NCBI GenBank assembly: GCA_030762175.1
Contig: CM060834.1
Location: 64,771,501 to 64,835,500, forward strand
Length of the DNA stretch: 64,000 bases
From: Metallyticus violacea
Taxonomy: Eukaryota > Arthropoda > Insecta > Mantodea > Metallyticidae
Reading direction: 5' to 3'
A model generated the notes under the pieces. It did not search any database and had not been told where the DNA came from. It worked only from the letters and a program-made list of their open reading frames with translations. Below, piece after piece: positions 10,450 through 23,100 of the stretch. Numbering within the stretch: position 1 is the first letter of the stretch; every line of letters starts with the position of its first letter. The position numbers and the translations under genes were made by a program.

Positions 10450-13400
10450 CCTCAGTAAAGCATATTATGCGCAAAGAATCTGGAAAAGAAAAAAAATTAT
10501 TTTCGAAGTTTGGAAACTTCGTTAGAATCACTTTTTTTCCGTTCTTAATTGAGATAACTGTTTCTCTTTCATTATACTAGTTTGATAGCCTCAGTAAAGC
10601 ATATTATGCGCAAAGAATCTCGAAAAGAATAAAGTTTTTTTTTGAAGTTTGGAAACTTCGTTTGAATCACTTTTTTTCCGTTCTTATTTGAGATAACTGG
10701 TTCTCATTCATTATACTAGTTTGATAGGCTTAGTAAAGCATATTATGCGCAAAGAATCTCGAAAAGAAAAAAAAATTTTTCGAAGTTTGGAATCGTCGTT
10801 TGAATCACTTTTTTCTGTTCTTATTTGAGATTACTGGTTCTCTTTCATTATACTACTTTGATAGCCTCAGCAAAGCATATTATGCGCAAAGAATCTCGAA
10901 AAGAAAAAAATTTTTTTCGAAGTTTGGAAACTTCGTTAGAATCACTTTTTTTCCGTTCTTATTTGAGATAACTGGTTCTCTTTCATTATACTAGTTTGAT
11001 AGCCTCAGTAAAGCATATTATGCGCAAAGAATCTCCAAAAGAAAAAAAATTTTTTTCGAAGTTTGGAAACGTCGTTTTAATCACTTTTTTCCGTTCTTAT
11101 TTGAGATTACTGGTTCTCTTTCATTATAGTAGTTTGATAGTCTCAGAAAAGCATATTATGCACAAAGAATCTCGAAAAGAAAAAAAATTTTTTTCGAAGT
11201 TTGGACACTTCGTTAGAATCACTTTTTTTCCGATCTTATTTGAGATAACTGGTTCGAATCATTATACTAGTTTGATAGCCTCAGCAAAGAATATTATGCG
11301 CAAAGAATCTCGAAAAGAAAAAAATTTTTTTTCGAAGTTTGGAAACTTCGTTAGAATCACTTTTTTTCCGTTCTTATTTGAGATAACTGGTTCTCTTTCA
11401 TTATACTAGTTTGATAGCCTCAGCAAAGCATATTATCCGCAAAGAATCCCGAAAAGAAAAAAAATTTTTTTCGAAGTTTGGAAACTTCGTTAGAACCACT
11501 TTTTTTTCCGTTCTTATTTGAGATAACTGGTTCTCTTTCATTATACTAGTTTGATAGGCTCAGTAAAGTATATTATGCGCAAAGAATCTCGAAAAGAAAA
11601 AAATTTTTTTTCGAAGTTTGGAAACTTTGTTTGAATGACTTTTTTCCGTTCTTATTTGAGATAACTGGTTCTCTTTCATTATACTAGTTTGATAGCCTCA
11701 GAAAAGCATATTATGCGCAAAGAATCTCGAAAAGAAAAAAGTTTTTTTTTGAAATTTGGAAACTTCGTTTGAATCACTTTTTTTCCGTTCTTATTCGAGA
11801 TAACTGGTTCGCCTTCATTATACTAATTTGATAGCCTCAGAAAAGCATATTATGCGCAAAGAATCTCGAAAAGAAAAAAAATTTTTTCGAAGTTTGGAAA
11901 CTTCCTTAGAATCACTTTTTTTCCGTTCTTATTTGAGATAACTGGTTCTCTTTCATTATACTAGTTTGATAGGCTCAGTAAAGCATATTATGCGCAAAGA
12001 ATCTCGAAAAGAAAAAAATTTTTTTTCGAAGTTTGGAAACTTTGTTTGAATGACTTTTTTTCTGTTCTTATTTGAGATAACTGGTTCTCTTTCATTATAC
12101 TAGTTTGATAGCCTCAGTAAAGCATATTATGCGCAAAGAATATGGAAAAGAAAAAAAATTATTTTCGAAGGTTGGAAACTTCGTTAGAATCACTTTTTTT
12201 CCGTTCTTATTTGAGATAACTGGTTCTCTTTCATTATACTAGTTTGATAGCCTCAGTAAAGCATATTATGCGCAAAGAATCTCGAAAAGAAAAAAAATTT
12301 TTTTCGAAGTTTGGAAACGTCGTTTGAATCACTTTTTCCGTTCTTATTTGAGATTACTGGTTCTCTTTCATTATAGTAGTTTGATAGCCTCAGAAAAGCA
12401 TATTATGCGCAAAGAATCTCGAAAAGAAAAAAGTTTTTTTTTGAAGTTTGGAAACTTCGTTAGAATCACTTTTTTTCCGTTCTTATTTGAGATAATAGGT
12501 TCTCTTTCATTATACTAGTTTGATAGGCTCAGTAAAGCATATTATGCGCAAAGAATCTCGAAAAGAAAAAAAATTTTTTCGAAGTTTGGAATCGTCGTTT
12601 GAATCACTTTTTTCCGTTCTTATTTGAGATTACTGTTTCTCTTTCATTATACTAGTTTGATAGCCTCAGCAAAGCATATTATGCGCAAAGAATCTCGAAA
12701 AGAAAAAAATTTTTTTTCGAAGTTTGTAAACGTCGTTTGAATCACTTTTTTCCGTTCTTATTTGAGATTACTGGTTCTCTTTCATTATAGTAGTTTGATA
12801 GCCTCAGAAAAGCATATTATGCACAAAGAATCTCGAAAAGAAAAAAAAATTTTTTCGAAGTTTGGACACTTCGTTAGAATCACTTTTTTTCCGATCTTAT
12901 TTGAGATAACTGGTTCTCTTTCATTATACTAGTTTGATAGCCTCAGCAAAGCATATTATGCGCAAAGAATCTCGAAAAGAAAAAAAATTTTTTTCGAAGT
13001 TTGGAAACTTCGTTAGAATATCTTTTTTTCCGTTCTTATTTGAGATAACTGGTTCTCTTTCATTATACTAGTTTGATAGCCTCAGCAAAGCATATTATGC
13101 GCAAAGAATCTCGAAAAGAAAAAAAATTTTTTTCGAAGTTTGGAAACTTCGTTAGAATCATTTTTTTTCCGTTCTTATTTGAGATAACTGGTTCTCTTTT
13201 ATTATACTAGTTTGATAGCCTCAGTATAGCATATTATGGGCAAAGAATCTGGAAAAGAAAAAAAATTATTTTCGAAGTTTGGAAACTTCGTTAGAATCAC
13301 TTTTTTTCCGTTTTTAATTGAGATAACTGGTTCTCTTTCATTATACTAGTTTGATAGCCTCAGTAAAGCATATTATGCGCAAAGAATCTCGAAAAGAAAA

Positions 13401-15340
13401 AAGTTTTTTTTGAAGTTTGGAAACTTCGTTTGAATCACTTTTTTTCCGTTCTTATTTGAGATAACTGGTTCTCTTTCATTATACTAGTTTGATAGGCTCA
13501 GTAAAGCATATTATGCGCAAAGAATCTTGAAAAGAAAAAAAATTTTTTCGAAGTTTGGAATCGTCGTTTGAATCACTTTTTTCCGTTCTTATTTGAGATT
13601 ACTGGTTGTCTTTCATTATACTAGTTTGATAGCCTCAGCAAAGCATATTATGCGCAAAGAATCTCGAAAAGAAAAAAAATTTTTTCGAAGTTTGGAAACT
13701 TCGTTAGAATCACTTTTTTTCCGTTCTTATTTGAGATAACTGGTTCTCTTTCAATATACTAGTTTGATAGCCTCAGTAAAGCATATTATGCGCAAGGAAT
13801 CTGGAAAAGAAAAAAAATTATTTTTGAAGTTTGGAAACTTCGTTAGAATCACTTTTTTTCCGTTCTTAATTGAGATAACTGGTTCTCTTTCATTATACTA
13901 GTTTGATAGCCTCAGTAAAGCATATTATACGCAAAGAATCTCGAAAAGAAAAAAGTTTTTTTTTGAAGTTTGGAAACTTCGTTTGAATCACTTTTTTTCC
14001 GTTCTTATTTGAGATAACTGGTTCTCTTTCTTTATACTAGTTTGATAGGCTCAGTAAAGCATATTATGCGCAAAGAATCTCGAAAAGAAAAAAAATTTTT
14101 TCGAAGTTTGGAATTGTCGTTTGAATCACTTTTTTCCGTCCTTATTTGAGATTACTGGTTCTCTTTCATTATAGTAGTTTGATAGCCTCAGAAAAGCATA
14201 TTATGCACAAAGAATCTCGAAAAGAAAAAAAATGTTTTTCGAAGTTTGGACACTTCGTTAGAATCACTTTTTTTCCGATCTTATTTGAGATAACTGGTTC
14301 TCTTTCATTATACTAGTTTGATAGCCTCAGCAAAGCATATTATGCGCAAAGAATCTCGAAAAGAAAAAAAATTGTTTTCGAAGTTTGGAAACTTCGTTAG
14401 AATCACTTTTTTCCGTTCTTATTTGAGATAACTGGTTCTCTTTCATTATACTAGTTTGATAGCCTCAGCAAAGCATATTATGCGCAAAGAATCTCGAAAA
14501 GAAAAAAAATTTTTTCGAAGTTTGGAAACTTCCTTAGAATCACTTTTTTTCCGTTCTTGTTTGAGATAACTGGTTCTCTTTCATTATACTAGTTTGATAG
14601 GCTCAGTAAAGCATATTATGCGCAAAGAATCTCGAAAAGAAAAAAATTTTATTTCGAAGTTTGGAAACTTTGTTTGAATGACTTTTTTTCCGTTCTTATT
14701 TGAGATAACTGGTTCTCTTTCATTATACTAGTTTGATAGCCTCAGTAAAGCATATTATGCGCAAAGAATATGGAAAAGAAAAAAAATTTTTTTCGAAGTT
14801 TGGAAACTTCGTTAGAATCACTTTTTTTCCGTTCTTATGTGAGATAACTGGTTCTCTTTCCTTATACTAGTTTGATAACCTCAGAAAAGGATATTATGCG
14901 CAAAGAATCTCGAAAAGAAAAAAGTTTTTTTTCGAAGTTTGGAAACTTCGTTTGAATCACTTTTTTTTCCGTTCTTATTTGAGATAACTGGTTCTCTTTC
15001 ATTATATTAGTTTGATAGCGTCAGTAAAGCATATTATGCGCAAAGAATCTCGAAAAGAAAAAAAATTTTTTTCGAAGTTTGGAAACTTCGTTAGAATCAC
15101 TTTTTTCCATTCTTATTTGAGATAAATGGTTCTCTTTCATTATACTAGTTTGATAGCCTCAGTAAAGCATATTATGCGCAAAGAATCTCGAAAAGAAAAA
15201 AAATTTTTTTCGAAGTTTGGAAACGTCGTTTGAATCACTTTTTCCGTTCTTATTTGAGATTACTGGTTTCTTTCATTATAGTAGTTTGATAGCCTCAGAA
15301 AAGCATATTATGCGCAAAGAATCTCGAAAAGAAAAAAGTT
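10450..15340 (+). repeat. ~4.9-kb HOR block, copy A
   Basis: The block begins with an aatctgg/attatttt monomer whose tail reads actgtttctc (about 10557) and passes through gaataaag, ttctcattca (10701), atctccaaaag, ggttcgaatcatt (about 11253), tatccgc/aatcccg, ttcgcc (about 11811), aatatgg, gataatagg, tatgggc (about 13225), tggttgtctt (about 13604), tcaatatact (13751) and gcgtcag to ggtttctttc (about 15265). All these markers recur in the same order about 9,682 bp downstream. Confidence 0.85.
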
Positions 15341-15848
15341 TTTTTTTGAAGTTTGGAAACTTCGTTTGAATCACTTTTTTTCCGTTCTTATTTGAGATAA
15401 CTGGTTCTCTTTCATTATACTAGTTTGATAGGCTCAGTAAAGCATATTATGCGCAAAGAATCTCGAAAAGAAAAAAAATTTTTTCGAAGTTTGGAATTGT
15501 CGTTTGAATCACTTTTTTCCGTCCTTATTTGAGATTACTGGTTCTCTTTCATTATAGTAGTTTGATAGCCTCAGAAAAGCATATTATGCACAAAGAATCT
15601 CGAAAAGAAAAAAAATGTTTTTCGAAGTTTGGACACTTCGTTAGAATCACTTTTTTTCCGATCTTATTTGAGATAACTGGTTCTCTTTCATCATACTAGT
15701 TTGATAGCCTCAGCAAAGCATATTATGCGCAAAGAATCTCGAAAAGAAAAAAAATTGTTTTCGAAGTTTGGAAACTTCGTTAGAATCACTTTTTTCCGTT
15801 CTTATTTGAGATAACTGGTTCTCTTTCATTATACTAGTTTGATAGCCT
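12530..15848 (+). repeat. 24-monomer tandem duplication, copy 1 (3,319 bp)
   Basis: The unit starts in a monomer with ggaatcgtcg and the tail actgtttctc and ends just before the head at about 15842. Markers gtttgtaaacgtcg, tatgggc, atcttg, tggttgtctt, aaggaatctgg and ggaattgtcg all recur 3,318-3,319 bp later. 3,319 bp is 24 monomers of 138.3 bp. Confidence 0.88.
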
Positions 15849-18800
15849 CAGTAAAGCATATTATGCGCAAAGAATCTCGAAAAGAAAAAAAATTTTTTCG
15901 AAGTTTGGAATCGTCGTTTGAATCACTTTTTTCCGTTCTTATTTGAGATTACTGTTTCTCTTTCATTATACTAGTTTGATAGCCTCAGCAAAGCATATTA
16001 TGCGCAAAGAATCTCGAAAAGAAAAAAATTTTTTTTCGAAGTTTGTAAACGTCGTTTGAATCACTTTTTTCCGTTCTTATTTGAGATTACTGGTTCTCTT
16101 TCATTATAGTAGTTTGATAGCCTCAGAAAAGCATATTATGCACAAAGAATCTCGAAAAGAAAAAAAATTTTTTCGAAGTTTGGACACTTCGTTAGAATCA
16201 CTTTTTTTCCGATCTTATTTGAGATAACTGGTTCTCTTTCATTATACTAGTTTGATAGCCTCAGCAAAGCATATTATGCGCAAAGAATCTCGAAAAGAAA
16301 AAAAATTTTTTTCGAAGTTTGGAAACTTCGTTAGAATATCTTTTTTTCCGTTCTTATTTGAGATAACTGGTTCTCTTTCATTATACTAGTTTGATAGCCT
16401 CAGCAAAGCATATTATGCGCAAAGAATCTCGAAAAGAAAAAAAATTTTTTTCGAAGTTTGGAAACTTCGTTAGAATCATTTTTTTTCCGTTCTTATTTGA
16501 GATAACTGGTTCTCTTTTATTATACTAGTTTGATAGCCTCAGTATAGCATATTATGGGCAAAGAATCTGGAAAAGAAAAAAAATTATTTTCGAAGTTTGG
16601 AAACTTCGTTAGAATCACTTTTTTTTCGTTTTTAATTGAGATAACTGGTTCTCTTTCATTATACTAGTTTGATAGCCTCAGTAAAGCATATTATGCGCAA
16701 AGAATCTCGAAAAGAAAAAAGTTTTTTTTGAAGTTTGGAAACTTCGTTTGAATCACTTTTTTTCCGTTCTTATTTGAGATAACTGGTTCTCTTTCATTAT
16801 ACTAGTTTGATAGGCTCAGTAAAGCATATTATGCGCAAAGAATCTTGAAAAGAAAAAAAATTTTTTCGAAGTTTGGAATCGTCGTTTGAATCACTTTTTT
16901 CCGTTCTTATTTGAGATTACTGGTTGTCTTTCATTATACTAGTTTGATAGCCTCAGCAAAGCATATTATGCGCAAAGAATCTCGAAAAGAAAAAAAATTT
17001 TTTCGAAGTTTGGAAACTTCGTTAGAATCACTTTTTTTCCGTTCTTATTTGAGATAACTGGTTCTCTTTCAATATACTAGTTTGATAGCCTCAGTAAAGC
17101 ATATTATGCGCAAGGAATCTGGAAAAGAAAAAAAATTATTTTTGAAGTTTGGAAACTTCGTTAGAATCACTTTTTTTCCGTTCTTAATTGAGATAACTGG
17201 TTCTCTTTCATTATACTAGTTTGATAGCCTCAGTAAAGCATATTATACGCAAAGAATCTCGAAAAGAAAAAAGTTTTTTTTTGAAGTTTGGAAACTTCGT
17301 TTGAATCACTTTTTTTCCGTTCTTATTTGAGATAACTGGTTCTCTTTCTTTATACTAGTTTGATAGGCTCAGTAAAGCATATTATGCGCAAAGAATCTCG
17401 AAAAGAAAAAAAATTTTTTCGAAGTTTGGAATTGTCGTTTGAATCACTTTTTTCCGTCCTTATTTGAGATTACTGGTTCTCTTTCATTATAGTAGTTTGA
17501 TAGCCTCAGAAAAGCATATTATGCACAAAGAATCTCGAAAAGAAAAAAAATGTTTTTCGAAGTTTGGACACTTCGTTAGAATCACTTTTTTTCCGATCTT
17601 ATTTGAGATAACTGGTTCTCTTTCATTATACTAGTTTGATAGCCTCAGCAAAGCATATTATGCGCAAAGAATCTCGAAAAGAAAAAAAATTGTTTTCGAA
17701 GTTTGGAAACTTCGTTAGAATCACTTTTTTCCGTTCTTATTTGAGATAACTGGTTCTCTTTCATTATACTAGTTTGATAGCCTCAGCAAAGCATATTATG
17801 CGCAAAGAATCTCGAAAAGAAAAAAAATTTTTTCGAAGTTTGGAAACTTCCTTAGAATCACTTTTTTTCCGTTCTTGTTTGAGATAACTGGTTCTCTTTC
17901 ATTATACTAGTTTGATAGGCTCAGTAAAGCATATTATGCGCAAAGAATCTCGAAAAGAAAAAAATTTTATTTCGAAGTTTGGAAACTTTGTTTGAATGAC
18001 TTTTTTTCCGTTCTTATTTGAGATAACTGGTTCTCTTTCATTATACTAGTTTGATAGCCTCAGTAAAGCATATTATGCGCAAAGAATATGGAAAAGAAAA
18101 AAAATTTTTTTTTGAATTTTGGAAACTTCGTTAGAATCACTTTTTTTCCGTTCTTATGTGAGATAACTGGTTCTCTTTCCTTATACTAGTTTGATAACCT
18201 CAGAAAAGGATATTATGCGCAAAGAATCTCGAAAAGAAAAAAGTTTTTTTTCGAAGTTTGGAAACTTCGTTTGAATCACTTTTTTTTCCGTTCTTATTTG
18301 AGATAACTGGTTCTCTTTCATTATATTAGTTTGATAGCGTCAGTAAAGCATATTATGCGCAAAGAATCTGGAAAAGAAAAAAAATTTTTTTCGAAGTTTG
18401 GAAACTTCGTTAGAATCACTTTTTTCCATTCTTATTTGAGATAAATGGTTCTCTTTCATTATACTAGTTTGATAGCCTCAGTAAAGCATATTATGCGCAA
18501 AGAATCTCGAAAAGAAAAAAAATTTTTTTCGAAGTTTGGAAACGTCGTTTGAATCACTTTTTCCGTTCTTATTTGAGATTACTGGTTTCTTTCATTATAG
18601 TAGTTTGATAGCCTCAGAAAAGCATATTATGCGCAAAGAATCTCGAAAAGAAAAAAGTTTTTTTTTGAAGTTTGGAAACTTCGTTTGAATCACTTTTTTT
18701 CCGTTCTTATTTGAGATAACTGGTTCTCTTTCATTATACTAGTTTGATAGGCTCAGTAAAGCATATTATGCGCAAAGAATCTCGAAAAGAAAAAAAATTT

Positions 18801-19167
18801 TTTCGAAGTTTGGAATTGTCGTTTGAATCACTTTTTTCCGTCCTTATTTGAGATTACTGGTTCTCTTTCATTATAGTAGTTTGATAGCCTCAGAAAAGCA
18901 TATTATGCACAAAGAATCTCGAAAAGAAAAAAAATGTTTTTCGAAGTTTGGACACTTCGTTAGAATCACTTTTTTTCCGATCTTATTTGAGATAACTGGT
19001 TCTCTTTCATCATACTAGTTTGATAGCCTCAGCAAAGCATATTATGCGCAAAGAATCTCGAAAAGAAAAAAAATTGTTTTCGAAGTTTGGAAACTTCGTT
19101 AGAATCACTTTTTTCCGTTCTTATTTGAGATAACTGGTTCTCTTTCATTATACTAGTTTGATAGCCT
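15849..19167 (+). repeat. 24-monomer tandem duplication, copy 2 (3,319 bp)
   Basis: This copy directly abuts copy 1. The left junction monomer has a gcctcag head in place of the ggctcag head at 12520, as expected for a crossover inside a monomer. Rare variants are shared, including the tail catcatactag near 15689 and 19009. After 19167 the order returns to the cttccttag monomer found at about 17790 and 14470. Confidence 0.88.
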
Positions 19168-20129
19168 CAGCAAAGCATATTATGCGCAAAGAATCTCGAA
19201 AAGAAAAAAAATTTTTTCGAAGTTTGGAAACTTCCTTAGAATCACTTTTTTTCCGTTCTTGTTTGAGATAACTGGTTCTCTTTCATTATACTAGTTTGAT
19301 AGGCTCAGTAAAGCATATTATGCGCAAAGAATCTCGAAAAGAAAAAAATTTTATTTCGAAGTTTGGAAACTTTGTTTGAATGACTTTTTTTCCGTTCTTA
19401 TTTGAGATAACTGGTTCTCTTTCATTATACTAGTTTGATAGCCTCAGTAAAGCATATTATGCGCAAAGAATATGAAAAAGAAAAAAAATTTTTTTCGAAG
19501 TTTGGAAACTTCGTTAGAATCACTTTTTTTCCGTTCTTATGTGAGATAACTGGTTCTCTTTCCTTATACTAGTTTGATAACCTCAGAAAAGGATATTATG
19601 CGCAAAGAATCTCGAAAAGAAAAAAGTTTTTTTTCGAAGTTTGGAAACTTCGTTTGAATCACTTTTTTTTCCGTTCTTATTTGAGATAACTGGTTCTCTT
19701 TCATTATATTAGTTTGATAGCGTCAGTAAAGCACATTATGCGCAAAGAATCTGGAAAAGAAAAAAAATTTTTTTCGAAGTTTGGAAACTTCGTTAGAATC
19801 ACTTTTTCCCATTCTTATTTGAGATAAATGGTTCTCTTTCATTATACTAGTTTGATAGCCTCAGTAAAGCATATTATGCGCAAAGAATCTCGAAAAGAAA
19901 AAAAATTTTTTTCGAAGTTTGGAAACGTCGTTTGAATCACTTTTTCCGTTCTTATTTGAGATTACTGGTTTCTTTCATTATAGTAGTTTGATAGCCTCAG
20001 AAAAGCATATTATGCGCAAAGAATCTCGAAAAGAAAAAAGTTTTTTTTCGAAGTTTGGAAACTTCTTTAGAATCACTTTTTTCCGTTCTTATTTGAGATA
20101 ACTGGTTCTCTTTCATTATACTAGTTTGA
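19168..20129 (+). repeat. 10-monomer-offset re-copy (with 17.78-18.65 kb)
   Basis: The series cttccttag with gttcttgtttgag, aattttatttcg/gaatgac, aatatg, ggatattatgc, gcgtcag with ccattc and aaatgg, then aaacgtcg with ggtttctttc repeats the series at about 17785-18650, about 1,382 bp (10 monomers) earlier. It also matches about 24.15-25.1 kb at an offset of 4,980 bp. It ends in a cttctttag monomer that joins block B. Confidence 0.75.
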
Positions 20130-23100
20130 TAGCCTCAGTAAAGCATATTATGCGCAAAGAATGTGGAAAAGAAAAAAAATTATTTTCGAAGTTTGGAAAC
20201 TTCGTTAGAATCACTTTTTTTCCGTTCTTAATTGAGATAACTGTTTCTCTTTCATTATACTAGTTTGATAGCCTCAGTAAAGCATATTATGCGCAAAGAA
20301 TCTCGAAAAGAATAAAGTTTTTTTTTGAAGTTTGGAAACTTCGTTTGAATCACTTTTTTTCCGTTCTTATTTGAGATAACTGGTTCTCATTCATTATACT
20401 AGTTTGAAAGGCTTAGTAAAGCATATTATGCGCAAAGAATCTCGAAAAGAAAAAAAAATTTTTCGAAGTTTGGAATCGTCGTTTGAATCACTTTTTTCTG
20501 TTCTTATTTGAGATTACTGGTTCTCTTTCATTATACTACTTTGATAGCCTCAGCAAAGCATATTATGCGCAAAGAATCTCGAAAAGAAAAAAATTTTTTT
20601 CGAAGTTTGGAAACTTCGTTAGAATCACTTTTTTTCCGTTCTTATTTGAGATAACTGGTTCTCTTTCATTATACTAGTTTGATAGCCTCAGTAAAGCATA
20701 TTATGCGCAAAGAATCTCCAAAAGAAAAAAAATTTTATTTCGAAGTTTGGAAACGTCGTTTTAATCACTTTTTTCCGTTCTTATTTGAGATTACTGGTTC
20801 TCTTTCATTATAGTAGTTTGATAGTCTCAGAAAAGCATATTATGCACAAAGAATCTCGAAAAGAAAAAAAATTTTTTTCGAAGTTTGGACACTTCGTTAG
20901 AATCACTTTTTTTCCGATCTTATTTGAGATAACTGGTTCGAATCATTATACTAGTTTGATAGCCTCAGCAAAGAATATTATGCGCAAAGAATCTCGAAAA
21001 GAAAAAAATTTTTTTTCGAAGTTTGGAAACTTCGTTAGAATCACTTTTTTTCCGTTCTTATTTGAGATAACTGGTTCTCTTTCATTATACTAGTTTGATA
21101 GCCTCAGCAAAGCATATTATCCGCAAAGAATCCCGAAAAGAAAAAAAATTTTTTTCGAAGTTTGGAAACTTCGTTAGAACCACTTTTTTTCCGTTCTTAT
21201 TTGAGATAACTGGTTCTCTTTCATTATACTAGTTTGATAGGCTCAGTAAAGTATATTATGCGCAAAGAATCTCGAAAAGAAAAAAATTTTTTTTCGAAGT
21301 TTGGAAACTTTGTTTGAATGACTTTTTTCCGTTCTTATTTGAGATAACTGGTTCTCTTTCATTATACTAGTTTGATAGCCTCAGAAAAGCATATTATGCG
21401 CAAAGAATCTCGAAAAGAAAAATTTTTTTTTCGAAATTTGGAAACTACATTAGAATCACTTTTTTTCCGTTCTTATTCGAGATAACTGGTTCGCCTTCAT
21501 TATACTAATTTGATAGCCTCAGAAAAGCATATTATGCGCAAAGAATCTCGAAAAGAAAAAAAATTTTTTCGAAGTTTGGAAACTTCCTTAGAATCACTTT
21601 TTTTCCGTTCTTATTTGAGATAACTGGTTCTCTTTCATTATACTAGTTTGATAGGCTCAGTAAAGCATATTATGCGCAAAGAATCTCGAAAAGAAAAAAA
21701 TTTTTTTTCGAAGTTTGGAAACTTTGTTTGAATGACTTTTTTTCTGTTCTTATTTGAGATAACTGGTTCTCTTTCATTATACTAGTTTGATAGCCTCAGT
21801 AAAGCATATTATGCGCAAAGAATATGGAAAAGAAAAAAAATTATTTTCGAAGGTTGGAAACTTCGTTAGAATCACTTTTTTTCCGTTCTTATTTGAGATA
21901 ACTGGTTCTCTTTCATTATACTAGTTTCATAGCCTCAGTAAAGCATATTATGCGCAAAGAATCTCGAAAAGAAAAAAAATTTTTTTCGAAGTTTGGAAAC
22001 GTCGTTTGAATCACTTTTTCCGTTCTTATTTGAGATTACTGGTTCTCTTTCATTATAGTAGTTTGATAGCCTCAGAAAAGCATATTATGCGCAAAGAATC
22101 TCGAAAAGAAAAAAGTTTTTTTTTGAAGTTTGGAAACTTCGTTAGAATCACTTTTTTTCCGTTCTTATTTGAGATAATAGGTTCTCTTTCATTATACTAG
22201 TTTGATAGGCTCAGTAAAGCATATTATGCGCAAAGAATCTCGAAAAGAAAAAAAATTTTTTCGAAGTTTGGAATCGTCGTTTGAATCACTTTTTTCCGTT
22301 CTTATTTGAGATTACTGTTTCTCTTTCATTATACTAGTTTGATAGCCTCAGCAAAGCATATTATGCGCAAAGAATCTCGAAAAGAAAAAAATTTTTTTTC
22401 GAAGTTTGTAAACGTCGTTTGAATCACTTTTTTCCGTTCTTATTTGAGATTACTGGTTCTCTTTCATTATAGTAGTTTGATAGCCTCAGAAAAGCATATT
22501 ATGCACAAAGAATCTCGAAAAGAAAAAAAATTTTTTCGAAGTTTGGACACTTCGTTAGAATCACTTTTTTTCCGATCTTATTTGAGATAACTGGTTCTCT
22601 TTCATTATACTAGTTTGATAGCCTCAGCAAAGCATATTATGCGCAAAGAATCTCGAAAAGAAAAAAAATTTTTTTCGAAGTTTGGAAACTTCGTTAGAAT
22701 ATCTTTTTTTCCGTTCTTATTTGAGATAACTGGTTCTCTTTCATTATACTAGTTTGATAGCCTCAGCAAAGCATATTATGCGCAAAGAATCTCGAAAAGA
22801 AAAAAAATTTTTTTCGAAGTTTGGAAACTTCGTTAGAATCATTTTTTTTCCGTTCTTATTTGAGATAACTGGTTCTCTTTCATTATACTAGTTTGATAGC
22901 CTCAGTATAGCATATTATGGGCAAAGAATCTGGAAAAGAAAAAAAATTATTTTCGAAGTTTGGAAACTTCGTTAGAATCACTTTTTTTCCGTTTTTAATT
23001 GAGATAACTGGTTCTCTTTCATTATACTAGTTTGATAGCCTCAGTAAAGCATATTATGCGCAAAGAATCTCGAAAAGAAAAAAGTTTTTTTTGAAGTTTG

